From: Sarocladium kiliense
Taxonomy: Eukaryota > Ascomycota > Sordariomycetes > Hypocreales > Sarocladiaceae
Length of the DNA stretch: 64,000 bases
Direction of reading: 5' to 3'
NCBI GenBank assembly: GCA_030734395.1
Contig: JAUZTG010000020.1
Coordinates: 1,426,001 to 1,490,000, forward strand
The position numbers and the translations under genes were made by a program. Position 1 is the stretch's first letter. The number at the start of each line of letters is the position of its first letter. The notes under the pieces were generated by a model, which saw only the letters and a program-made list of their open reading frames with translations, was not told the origin of the DNA and did not search any database. Shown piece after piece: positions 44,795 to 54,364 of this stretch.

Positions 44795-46855
44795 ATGAAG
44801 TACTCCCTCGTCCTGGTGGCCGCCGCTGGCTTCGGACAGGTCTCCGCGACGTTCGGATTTGGTGGAAAGAAGTTCTTCGGCGCTAAGCCCTACGAATGCC
44901 CCAAGAACATTGACAACATTTGCAAGCCCAACCACCAGGGCGGTATCGGGTATGGCGGTCTCGAGCCTAACAAGGACTACGGCAAGGACTACGAGCATGA
45001 TGGCTTCAAGTACGGCGGTGGCAAGTGGAGGTGCGGCCAGAAGGTTACTGGTCGCGACATCATGGGACGCACCTTCGGCAACAAGTTCTTCGAGACTGAT
45101 TGCGGTGAGGGCGTTGAGGCTCCTTACATTGAGGTCGGCAAGACTGACGCTCCCGACAACTTCTCCATGACCAAATTCAACATTGATGTTGAGAAGGAGG
45201 GTGACATGGAAATGGAATTCGAGTTGGCCAGCGGCCGCAAGTGCCGAACCCCACCCAAGTTCTGCAGCCCGGGCAAGACGAACACCATCGAGAACAAGCA
45301 ATGTGGTGGTGCCAAGAAGGTCACCTTCCACTACAAGCCCAAGAAGGGTGGAAAGTGCAAGGTGAAGTGGGAGCACATCGACCTTGACTGCGACAACCAC
45401 TGCAAGCCTGGCAAGCCCGGTTGCGGCACTCCGCCAACGCCCCAGGAGCCTTGCACTCCTGGCAAGGACGGATGCCCGCCCTGCACTCCCGGCAAAGACG
45501 GCTGCCCCGAAGAACCCTGCACTCCTGGTAAGGACGGATGCCCCGAGGAGCCCTGCACTCCCGGCAAGGACGGCTGCCCCGAGGAGCCCTGCACTCCCGG
45601 CAAGGACGGCTGCCCCGAGGAGCCCTGCACTCCCGGCAAGGACGGATGCCCCGAGGAGCCATGCACTCCCGGCAAGGACGGATGCCCTGAGGAGCCCTGC
45701 ACCCCTGGTGAGGATGGCTGCCCTGAGCCCCAAGAGCCCTGCACTCCTGGCTACGAAGGTTGCCCTGAGGAGACGCCTTCTGTCCCTGAGCAACCTGAGG
45801 AGACCCCCTCCGTTCCTGAGGAGACTCCCTCTGTTCCCGAAGAGACTCCCTCCGTTCCTGAGGAGACCCCGTCTGTCCCTGAGCAGCCTGAGGAGACTCC
45901 CTCTGTTCCTGAAGAGACTCCCTCCGTTCCCGAAGAGACTCCCTCCGTTCCTGAGGAGACCCCTTCTGTCCCTGAGCAGCCTGAGGAGACTCCCTCTGTT
46001 CCTGAAGAGACTCCTTCCGTGCCCGAAGAGACTCCCTCTGTTCCTGAGGAGACTCCTTCCGTGCCCGAAGAGACTCCCTCTGTTCCTGAGGAGCCCGAGA
46101 CCCCTGAGGAGCCTGAGACGCCTGAGACGCCTGAGGAGCCTGAGGAGCCTGTCGATGGCCCTGACTGCCCTGAGGTCGTCCCTGGTTGCTTGAACACCTG
46201 GATCCCCGTCCTCGGCGAGTGCAAGAACAGCCTTGACAAGTCTTGCTACTGCAAGCATGCCGATCTTATCAACGAGGTTTACGAGTGCATCTACGCCAAC
46301 GGTGAGACCGACGACATCATTGCCGAGGCTATCCAGGCTCTCCAGGGCATCTGCGCACCTGAGATCCCTGAGAACCCCGCCATCATCACTGGTGGAGAGT
46401 CTATTACCTCATGCATTACTGTCACTGGCACTCCCATCATCACTTCTGCCACCTACACTACTGTCATCGTTGATGCTACCATCACTGTTCCTTGTGTCGA
46501 GGATGGTACCACCATCTCGGGTAGCAGCACTGTCACTGTCATCAAGACTGAGGTTCCTGTTCCTGAGGTCACCATGCCTGCTCCCCCCAAGGAGACTGGT
46601 AGCCAGGAGAAGCCTGAGGTTCCCGAGGAGAAGCCCGAGGTCCCAGTTGGCGAAAAGCCTGAGGTTCCTTCCACTCCCGAGCAGACTTCGCAGCCCGGTT
46701 ACCAGGCCCCTCCCCCGGTCGTCACTCCTCCCCCGTCTGCTGCCCAGCCGACCCCTCCCGCCGACAACGACTTCCCCGTCACCGCTGGTGCCGCCAACGT
46801 CCGCGCAGGCTTTGGTCTCGGTCTCGCCGTCATGGCCGTCATGGCCGCTCTGTAA
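44795..46855 (+). CDS. Repeat-rich CFEM-like GPI-anchored cell-surface protein
   Basis: This 686-residue extracellular protein has a clear modular layout. Residues 1-19 are a signal peptide. Residues about 20-205 form a Cys/Gly/Lys-rich domain I do not recognise. About 217-330 contains nine copies of CTPGKDGCP-type units. About 330-435 is built of ETPSVPE units. About 450-515 is a CFEM-like module (PGC...GEC...LDKSCYC...YEC...GIC) in which the Asp three residues before CxC matches the haem-iron ligand position of Candida Csa2-type CFEM proteins. A Thr/Ser- and Pro-rich stalk (about 530-660) and a hydrophobic GPI signal ending in VMAVMAAL follow. Cysteine spacing at the start of the module is looser than the canonical pattern. 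A role in haem or iron capture, adhesion or wall structure is inferred. Single exon. Confidence 0.88.
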   Translation: MKYSLVLVAAAGFGQVSATFGFGGKKFFGAKPYECPKNIDNICKPNHQGGIGYGGLEPNKDYGKDYEHDGFKYGGGKWRCGQKVTGRDIMGRTFGNKFFETDCGEGVEAPYIEVGKTDAPDNFSMTKFNIDVEKEGDMEMEFELASGRKCRTPPKFCSPGKTNTIENKQCGGAKKVTFHYKPKKGGKCKVKWEHIDLDCDNHCKPGKPGCGTPPTPQEPCTPGKDGCPPCTPGKDGCPEEPCTPGKDGCPEEPCTPGKDGCPEEPCTPGKDGCPEEPCTPGKDGCPEEPCTPGKDGCPEEPCTPGEDGCPEPQEPCTPGYEGCPEETPSVPEQPEETPSVPEETPSVPEETPSVPEETPSVPEQPEETPSVPEETPSVPEETPSVPEETPSVPEQPEETPSVPEETPSVPEETPSVPEETPSVPEETPSVPEEPETPEEPETPETPEEPEEPVDGPDCPEVVPGCLNTWIPVLGECKNSLDKSCYCKHADLINEVYECIYANGETDDIIAEAIQALQGICAPEIPENPAIITGGESITSCITVTGTPIITSATYTTVIVDATITVPCVEDGTTISGSSTVTVIKTEVPVPEVTMPAPPKETGSQEKPEVPEEKPEVPVGEKPEVPSTPEQTSQPGYQAPPPVVTPPPSAAQPTPPADNDFPVTAGAANVRAGFGLGLAVMAVMAAL
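45448..45762. repeat. 36-bp coding minisatellite (CTPGKDGCPEEP units)
   Basis: Nine tandem units encode CTPGKDGCP followed by EEP or variants. The five central units are almost identical at DNA level, differing only at a few third positions. The first lacks the EE spacer and the last two are diverged (EDG, YEG). Such near-identity implies recent expansion or gene conversion. Confidence 0.9.
45769..46100. repeat. Coding repeat tract (ETPSVPE heptads with QPE spacers)
   Basis: A second tandem tract in the same gene has a basic 21-bp unit (ETPSVPE), periodically interrupted by an extra QPE, giving a higher-order unit of about four heptads. It encodes an acidic, Pro-rich, probably extended stalk without cysteines. 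Confidence 0.88.
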
Positions 46856-47713
46856 GGCAATGCCTTCAGAATTCCCAGTATTCTTTGATAGAGTGTCCTT
46901 TCTGTCTTTTAGACAGACAACCCCCGCGCGGGCGGTAATCTGATTCTTACGATCCTTACGAACAACGCATTGGTGCAGAAGAGAGCAGGGCTTTTTCATG
47001 TGACTTTTACTCAGGGTGGAGGCAAAACAACAGACAGGATTTGGATAGTGAGCTGAGGCAATACCCGCTGAGCTGGTTCGTGTAATATTAATAGACACAA
47101 CAAGTGTTCGAACAAACATCAAAATTATTACCATTGCCTCTGGCTGTTTTCCAACCCTCTGTGCTAGCTGCCTAGTACCCCGTCCCTCGACTCCACACCT
47201 CCCTTGGTTCTCTTAAGGCCCCTGTCAGTCAGTCGTGGTGCAGACTGAACCTTAGACGCATGATCTTGTGCGAGGTTAAGAGGCATGAATTTCCTTTGCC
47301 AGTTCATTCATAACGTCATGACATTGTTTAAGACTCTAAAGGCTTCAGGCTCGCCTACTATCCGAAGTTCTCGAACGTTGTAGCCCTATATCTTCAATGT
47401 GATGAGCGGGTTCGGTGGGTTCATTGACGGCGCTTAAGTGCAGCCTCCACTCTCGTTGCGTTTCATCATGCGGTACGGTGGCTGCACATGCGACCAGCGC
47501 GGCTACGCGACGCCCAACAAGGCTTGAAGGCAGGAACTGACATCAAGATATGTATAGACCTAATCATTTTGTTAGGCAACGTATGAGTGTTATGTTGGTC
47601 AGTGATGGGCCGACAGTATTCGAGGCCATGGGTTAGTTTGTGTTCTGTTTACGTCAAAATAGCGATGCTGTCCTTGTGCTGCTCGGTGTCTCTTCTAGTC
47701 CTGGATACAGAGG
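46856..47713. other. Intergenic after the CFEM-like gene
   Basis: No supported gene. It holds the 3' region of the CFEM-like gene and an upstream region for the DUF3433 gene, whose true start may lie as early as about 47600. Confidence 0.45.
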
Positions 47714-49057
47714 ATGAGAAAGATGCATCAACCATCACCATACGTTCTGACAAGTCAGGCAACAAGATCAAGCGCGACAAAGTCGGTGGGCTCTTCAATA
47801 GCGAGTCACGGCGATATCAGCTCCCGACAAGGATGGAAACCCCTTTCGATGACGACCATGCTTCTTGCAGGCCTGGCCGTCTTGACACTTCTCATTATTG
47901 CCACTGTTGAGATTCTAGCCCAGCGCAGCAATGCAGTCGGTGGCCTGGCTATATCTCCGGCGCTTGATGACATCCCCGACTATGCCATATGGAGCTACCT
48001 CTACGGCCCCAACTTAGTGGCAGTTCTTTACAGTCTGATTTGGAATTGGGTTGATCTTGATGTTCGAAGGATGCAGCTGTGGATGGAGCTGTCAAAGGAA
48101 GAGGGAGCCGCCGCTGAGGACTCATTGCTGCTGGATTATCCCTTTGACTTTGTGGCGTTCGCTCCATGGAAGGCTGCGAAGAAGAGGTGAGCCCGATGAA
48201 GTACATGCATGTGACCTACGAGCCTTGCTAAAGATTTTTATGGAAGGCATTGGCCTGTCTTCCTAGCAAGCAGTGCCATGCTGCTCGTGCTCTGGGCTAT
48301 CACACCCCTGCAGAGCGCCTTGCTTGCAGCTGGACCGGTGAGCTACGTCGAGCATCACCAGCTTTCTTCACGCAAGGTTTTATCCGACGTTTCGAACCAA
48401 CAAAGCACGATGGACTCCATCTTCAGAGGGACAATCTACTATACAACCTGGCTCAACCTCTCTTTTCCATCGTTCACAACACCCGGGTACGCACTGGCAC
48501 CGTTCGAAGTACCGCTCACGTCGCACCAAAAACAGCATGAGACGAATATAACCGGACGCACCACGATGTTTTTCAGCGAACTGTCATGCTATCCAGCGAA
48601 GATTATTGTTGGTGAATTTGAGTACACAAGCGACGGTATATGGTCGACCCCGGTTCCAGTCTACATTCTTGATAACAACGGATGCAACGCGACGGTATAT
48701 CCTGAGGATATTTCAAGGACCAAAGACGATCAAGATACATCAATGAGGCACCTGGGATCCTATTCAAAAGAAAATGTCTACGATCTGGAGCCTATGGACG
48801 GAGATTTGAGATGGGAACTGGCTTCGCCAGAGTGCCCAGACGTCAAGAACCGGTTTGTTGCCACTTGGATGAAGCAGACGCTCACCGATGAGCTCAAGTG
48901 GTGCGTGCCTTTGTCTAGGCTAAGCGAACCAAGTCCCTTGCGCGCCATCATATTGGCTCTAGTCTCGGCAAGTTCCAAAAGATTGTCCATGATGGCGTTG
49001 ACCAGAAGACCTGTGCCATTGGACACTAGTTGTAATCTGACTATATCCTGTAAATGA
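47714..49057 (+). pseudogene. DUF3433 membrane protein, apparently truncated
   Basis: The translation matches the N-terminal half of fungal DUF3433 multi-pass membrane proteins. A first helix WKPLSMTTMLLAGLAVLTL... (about residues 42-62) is followed by the family block IWNWVDLDVRRMQ and EDSLLLDYPFDFVAF. A 60-nt intron (48187-48246) joins KKR to HWPVFLASSAML, the second conserved helix. The luminal part continues to about position 48900 (PDVKNRFVATWMKQ). After that the frame stops resembling the family and ends at 49057, without the later membrane helices expected in full-length members (usually much longer). No exon continuing it was found before the next gene. I read it as a truncated or decaying gene, but a missed exon is possible. 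The start codon is uncertain. Confidence 0.6.
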
Positions 49058-49575
49058 ACTCGTCGGACATTAAGGTGGACTTCTGCAATCCACTACCCTC
49101 AGACAGAGTAGCACTATTCGCCGATATGTGCTTATTGTTTTTGATCCCTTCTACACAGTCCTTTGAAGGTTATGCCACCCATTCACCTGAGAGTACATGA
49201 CGCCAACGTCAAAGGCATGACCTTGAGCACGAGACCGTCTTTCAGATGTTTCAGGAGTGAATGGCCTGCCATAAATCCCTCGCAGGAACCTCTTCACGGT
49301 TCCTTTCTCCTAGAAGCCATCATATCAGCCACCAGCTGACTATTCAAACTTCAACTCCAACTCGACGACTCAGACCACAAACTGTCTCCGAATCCAAATT
49401 CAGAACCAGTCACCATGGCCGACCACAAGTCGAACCACAGCCTGACAAGAAGGACACTGGAACGCGTCCCTGGGCAGATATTTCCCAAGGATGTCGTATT
49501 GGCCCCTTTTGAAGCCCGGGTTGAGGATTTGACGTCCTGGATTCTCACATCGCAGCTGGCATACACAATCTCCTC
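49058..49575. other. Short interval with a possible 5' exon of the next gene
   Basis: An open frame of 70 codons starts at 49415 with a strong context (CACCATGG) and ends at 49627, overlapping the next gene in another frame. It may be the true 5' end of that gene, joined by a frameshift or an intron I could not place. Nothing else is seen. Confidence 0.4.
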
Positions 49576-50709
49576 ATGTTTGCCAACAACTTTCCGTTCC
49601 GCGCAAGCGCAGCTCGGGAATATATAATCCAGATCCGCCGTACATCGGTCGATCATTCGCGAGCAGCTCATTTGGGGTCTCTCGCACGTACGCTTCTGAG
49701 ATCCGTCGTCCCAGACCGTGTTCACAGCGGCTCGCTCGACTTGCCCGAGCTCAGAGCTTGTGCTTTCGTCGTGTACGCTCTTGAAGGCAGCGATGATACC
49801 ATTCAGAGTCTTTCAGAAGCCTGGAAGGACATGTCTTCCTCCCAGCGCAAGAGTGTGGTCGAGCAAGTGCTCGATTGCCGTGCGAAACTTGGAAAGATCA
49901 AATTCGACTGGCCGGAGGAGGGGTGCGACCCTGAGGAAGACCCCATTCCTCGACTCGCCCATCCCCTCATTGCTGGAGAGGAGCTGAGTGAGTATACTTG
50001 GCTGGCTCCGCGGAGAGCTCATGCCAAGGGTTTGTGGAAGTTAAGCCACGGATTGAGATCCGGCGACCAGCACCACAACGAAGCGCTGGCATGCTTGCCA
50101 TCTACGCTTGCGCTCCTGGAGCCTTATGTGAAAGGCTCAGGTAACATTCTGGGGGAAGGGGACAGCGTCTGGCTAAGCCCTGAGGCTCAGGGCAGCCAGT
50201 CTGTCAAGTTCTCCTGGCGTGACCTCAAACACCGCGAAACCCTCGATCGCAACACGCTTCAGCATCGCGGACTGTTTCCCGTCAACATCATGGTGACCAA
50301 GTCTCGATGGGCCTGCAACCTACCCTCAAAGTACAAGGTCACTTCCATCCTTGGATGGGACGAAGCAAGCTTCATCCCCATCGGATACGATGCTGCAGTT
50401 CAGGATGCCAGGGTTGGCTATCCCGACACTGGCGATGCTGATGGCACGTACTATGACAAGGTCCGTTCTGAGAGCGCGAAGACTGCGCTCCGTGCCATGG
50501 CATTGTGCGAAACTCCCCGTGGCAAGGAGGTCAAGATACCTGCTGCAGCTGAGGCCCTGCGAAGGCTGCTGGCGGCAGCGCAGACTTTCTCCGCGGACAA
50601 AGAGAGGTCTCATCCTCCCTCGGAGCACGAGCGCTGGTTGAGGAACCACCGATACTCCTGGTCCGGCGTTGAGAAGGGCTACACCCGTAAACTCCTGCGT
50701 CCATGCTGA
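49576..50709 (+). CDS. APH-fold (phosphotransferase-like) protein with lost catalytic residues
   Basis: The 377-residue frame resembles the fungal aminoglycoside-phosphotransferase (APH) superfamily: EYIIQIRRTSVDHSRAAHLG matches the N-lobe lysine-strand region, and SLSEAWKDMSSSQRKSVVEQV matches the inter-lobe helix. The catalytic loop reads HRGLFPVNIMV (His230-Val240), where active members have HxDLxxxNI; Asp is Gly232. The metal-binding motif, normally IxDWxEA, reads ILGWDEASFIP, with Asp replaced by Gly260. Loss of both aspartates argues against phosphotransfer and for a pseudokinase or a decaying gene. No stop interrupts the frame. The start is uncertain: a better-context ATG at 49415 is in another frame. 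It sits beside the truncated DUF3433 gene. Confidence 0.65.
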   Translation: MFANNFPFRASAAREYIIQIRRTSVDHSRAAHLGSLARTLLRSVVPDRVHSGSLDLPELRACAFVVYALEGSDDTIQSLSEAWKDMSSSQRKSVVEQVLDCRAKLGKIKFDWPEEGCDPEEDPIPRLAHPLIAGEELSEYTWLAPRRAHAKGLWKLSHGLRSGDQHHNEALACLPSTLALLEPYVKGSGNILGEGDSVWLSPEAQGSQSVKFSWRDLKHRETLDRNTLQHRGLFPVNIMVTKSRWACNLPSKYKVTSILGWDEASFIPIGYDAAVQDARVGYPDTGDADGTYYDKVRSESAKTALRAMALCETPRGKEVKIPAAAEALRRLLAAAQTFSADKERSHPPSEHERWLRNHRYSWSGVEKGYTRKLLRPC

Positions 50710-51196
50710 GCGCCGAAACCACCATCCCGCCCGTCCAAATCTCCAACAACCAATGATGTAGAAGTCTAGACCGCTCTTGTTTGCTCGTGGCTGACTCCGA
50801 ACACTGTTAGCCGTTGAGGTAGGGTAGTGCGCGGCATTGCCTATCGCAAATCGTGAGTGGTTTTCTATGAAGTTGTGTTACACAGCAGGACTGAGGGTGT
50901 ACAAGATATGGCGGGCTGCTTGTTCAGCTAAGATACTTCTGCTGATGGCGACCGGCATACACGAGGGTCAGAAATAGGTTTAGCTTCGAAGATAGGAGTC
51001 CGGATAGTAATTGAGATTCTTTGGTATCGTGAAAGTGAGGTCGCGATGGTGCGCGCACCATCTGTGTCTGTTCGATTGTTTGTTTGCTTGCATGCTTGTG
51101 AAGTGACGTGGCGATGGCGGAAGGATCTCTCCGTACAGTAAACGAATGAATTTTACAATTAATGCATGTTCACCCGGTTTCATGCAGAGTGAGGTC
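50710..51196. other. Intergenic between converging genes
   Basis: Nearly 0.5 kb holding the 3' ends of the phosphotransferase-like gene and of VMS1. Nothing else is visible. Confidence 0.5.
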
Positions 51197-53177
51197 TCAT
51201 TGGGCTTGCATCTTCTTGAGTCTCTCCTCCGCTGCCCTCGCCCTCCTCTCCCTCTCCAGCCTCATTCGCATCTCTGGTGTCAGACCCCTCGCCTCCTCTT
51301 CTCGTTTTTCCTGCGGTGTCTTCGCAGTTGCAGCTCCCAGCAGGGTACCCCCCTTGCTTCTTGCTTTTGTGTCGATCACCCTTGGCCCCTCCCTCGCCAG
51401 TCTCTCTTCCTCAGCCTTCCGCCTCTCGGCCTCTTTCTTGTTGGCTTCGGCCTTTTCTTGTTCGTCCCGCTTGTTCGACTCCTCTTTTGACAGTGGAGCG
51501 GGGACACGTGCATCTGTCCACGACCACTTTTGCTCACCCAACTCGGATCTTGCTACGCGGAAGGCATCGCGGGTGGAACGCTCACCCGCGAGCTCGAATG
51601 CTGTCTTGCCTTCCCTATTCGGAAGAGTAGGGTTGGCTGCGGCGCGCGTCAGCAGGCCCAAGACTACAGGAGCTGAGTTCTGCGAAGCGGCTAGGTGAAG
51701 TGGCCGTGGTGCATGGTGGTTCTGCTCGGGGGGCTGAAACTCGAAGTCTGGACTGAGGCTGTTCTTCTGCAGGTAGCTCAACAAGGCGGGGAGCTTTGAA
51801 CGCCGAATCAATGCTTGTATCTGTGATGTGTGTAACAAGGCCGTCTCCTCCTCCTCGCTAAGCTTCGGCTTTGATGGCTTCGGCGTTGAAGGTTTTGTTG
51901 ACGGTGGGGTAGGTTTTGCAACCTCCTGCTCGGGGTCGATCTCACGGACCTTGAGGCGGGTAAGCTCGATGAACGAGCGCATGAGTTCCTTCTGAGTGGC
52001 TCGTCGTGTGCTGAACGGGAAACCTCGCAACCTGGTATCGTTGTGTTGAAGGACCTGGCCATCGTACGGTCCGAACAACGTTCTCCGGTTCGTTGCACCA
52101 GTCGCACGAACAAAGAGCAACTCCGAAGTGTCAAGAAGGGTCTTCCATTCCTCCAAAAGATCTCGGACATCTTGCACCAGAGCTTGTTCGTTGTAGCGAC
52201 GGATGCTTGAGCCTGCCGAGTGTGCCTTGCCGTTGGCGTTGTCATTGGCTGACTGAGACCCTCCTTGCTTCCTTCGGGTTGTGTATCTGTGGAATGTCTT
52301 GTGTGCAAGGACTGTAGCTTCGCGGTTCATAGCAACCGTTCCCTTGCCCTGCCTAGGTGCGAGAGATACGACCATCGCAGCAAAGTGCCCTCCACCAATC
52401 ATGCAGAGAAATATGTGTGGCCCCTTGTAGACGAAGTCAGGCAGCGAACCATCCTTCATTGGCTTTGGCACAGAAATTGGTTCGAGCTGCTTCTTCCGCA
52501 GCACTTCGACAAGGTCGGAATTGCGTTGGTCTTCGCCAGTAAGTATGGCGCGGTACAGACCGAAATAGTGCTTTTCTGGTAGAACAGATGAAGCAAACCA
52601 TACCAAAGGCGGCTTTCCACTCCCTCGCTTTCCAGGTTTCGTCTCTTCCTCTGAACCATCGTCATCCTCTTCCCTCCGCTTGTTTTGAGACAATTTTGCT
52701 TGCCTTCTCAGCAACGAGGTCAGAGTCGATTCCTGCTTCCCATCCTCTTCGTCCTCATCTGATTCGTCGTCGGAACCCGACAAAGATTCGTCGAGGTCGC
52801 CGATCAGCCTTTCAAAGTCATTTTCAGATACTGGCTTGTTCCCCTTGATCTTCTGCTTCAGATTATAGTTGTGGAAATCGGACTTGATATGACTGCGCTG
52901 GTCTTCGAGGTTGGCAAAGGCCAGGCCGCAGAGGGAGCATGACTGGGTGCCAACCAGCTCAGTAGGGGTTGTTGCACCGTCTTCGCTCGGAGAGGGGATG
53001 GCAGAAGACTCGGTTGCAGGCGCAGTTGCTTCTAGGTCGGATTTGAGGGTCAAGGACTCGAGGACTTCGGGTGGTAGATCGTATGCTGTTTCTCGTTAGT
53101 GAGTTTGGAGGGGAGAGTGACCCGACAGACTGACCGTAAAGAGGGCGCCGCAGCAACTCCTCGGTGTGTTTCGACAT
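51197..53177 (-). CDS. VMS1: VMS1/ANKZF1 peptidyl-tRNA release factor of ribosome quality control
   Basis: VMS1 cleaves peptidyl-tRNA on stalled 60S subunits and works with Cdc48. Two exons (53177-53135, 53085-51197) flank an intron of only 49 nt with a GTCAGT donor; the junction gives RRPLYAYDLPPEVLESLTLKS, matching fungal orthologues. The product is 643 residues. A C2H2-type zinc finger (CSLCGLAFANLEDQRSHIKSDFH) is at about 53-75. The VLRF1 release-factor-like domain includes GGGHFAAMV and, later, the loop RRKQGGSQSAND, which carries the catalytic glutamine. An ankyrin pair (RPLHLAASQN..., NREGKTAFELA) follows. The C-terminal charged helix ends RERRARAAEERLKKM, which fits a VCP/Cdc48-interacting motif. 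An acidic segment of about 20 residues (near 105) precedes VLRF1. All parts look intact. Confidence 0.94.
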
Positions 53178-54160
53178 CCCAAGTGAGGACGTCCTTTTCT
53201 TTGCGATCAGAGAAAGTATGTGTACCAAGTTTGGTGTCTTCGCACAACATGCAAGAGTACAGGGCTTCGAGGCGCATTCAAATAACTCGCTTCACCCGAA
53301 GCTATCGCTAAGCACCCCTCCAGCGCGTCATACGGCGTAGAGTCACACGCTCCCCACCACCGCAAAGCCCGAACTTGGCTTACATAATGTCAAGGCGACC
53401 AGGGTTAGTTCAGGGTTAGCGCAGCGACTCTTGTGTATAGGAATTAACCAACTGAAGAGCTTACAGTACAGTACAGCACAACGGACTACTCTACCTTGCC
53501 TTTTCGTTAGAGACAATGTAATTAACAAAGCCATCCTTGAAATTCTCTTTCATTTGACTGCCTTTGTGGTCCCAGTGACTTTCAAAGGAGACATTTCTGT
53601 TTGACCGACGTCACCCAAGCTGAGCTGGTCTGCTTATGTCTTTGTGCTCTGCTTAGACAGATACGATCGAGCAGACTTGCTTCGGGTTTGGATGCATTCC
53701 GTGGCTCGAATACACTTAGAAGCCAAGTGGTCGACTTTTCTCAGCCATGAAAAGAAGGCCGAGTATCCTGGACTATTTCCTGCTAAAGGTAAACAAATTT
53801 GCAAAGGACTTGCTGACATGCTCTCGCTGTCTGGCAAACGGAGCTCTTTGATTTGAAGGACGAGTACTGTTCTCGAGTACTGTAATGCATCAAAATCCTT
53901 TCACATCTAGAAATTTAGATCCTACTGTAGGTCGTGGATTAGGAGGGACAAATGTACATGTAGCAAGTGAATTGACTTTCTCTGTTCACTTTTGGATCGT
54001 CATCCTCATCCTCTACTGGATTCGAGCCTCTTGACCGGTCTCAGATTGAAGCTGCAGAGGAACTCACAAGCATCTCCGCAACTTCCGCCTTGCCAACCGC
54101 CTTTTTCCAAAGCCCTTCGCCAAATCAACCTAGCCGTTGTAACTTCGAGTACTAGCCACA
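53178..54160. other. Intergenic upstream of VMS1 and the small Cys-rich gene
   Basis: Nearly 1 kb between divergent genes. A 70-codon frame at 53644-53856 (+) is unrecognised and rejected. The final 100 nt before 54161 is C/T-rich leader-like sequence. Confidence 0.45.
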
Positions 54161-54364
54161 ATGTGCCATTACAAAAGGACACAGACCTACTGCATGAAGT
54201 GCGGTAGCCATGGCAAGCCGTACGAGGACGAGGTGCTGTGTCCCGCCGCCCAGGAACTGGGCATCCGTGGCCGGGGTCACTTTGCCCTTTGCGGTAACCT
54301 CAACCAGACGAGGGAGCCTAGAATCATCAAATGGCGTCACTGCCCCAAGTGCAAGAATGCCTAG
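54161..54364 (+). CDS. Small Cys-rich (zinc-ribbon-like) hypothetical protein, 67 aa
   Basis: This is a 67-residue protein without a signal peptide, with seven cysteines: a CxxC pair at 11/14, singles at 2, 27 and 44, and a terminal CxxC pair at 60/63 (CPKCKNA). Two separated CxxC pairs are the minimal layout of a zinc ribbon, so metal binding is likely. It is basic and ends right after the second pair. The ATG is preceded by a leader-like C/T-rich tract and has A at -3 (CACAATG). I do not recognise a named family. Confidence 0.55.
   Translation: MCHYKRTQTYCMKCGSHGKPYEDEVLCPAAQELGIRGRGHFALCGNLNQTREPRIIKWRHCPKCKNA

Noticed and set aside
45448..45762. CRISPR-like direct repeats
   Set aside because: The repeats are contiguous coding units without unique spacers, in a eukaryotic gene.
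45331..46239. Further repetitive antisense frames (137 and 162 codons) in the CFEM-like gene
   Set aside because: Same artefact: translations of the minisatellite on the wrong strand.
44756..46258. 500-codon open frame antisense to the CFEM-like gene
   Set aside because: It is the complement of the coding repeats, whose sense codons rarely yield antisense stops. It has no start context, and its Leu/Arg/Gly repeats mirror the sense repeats.
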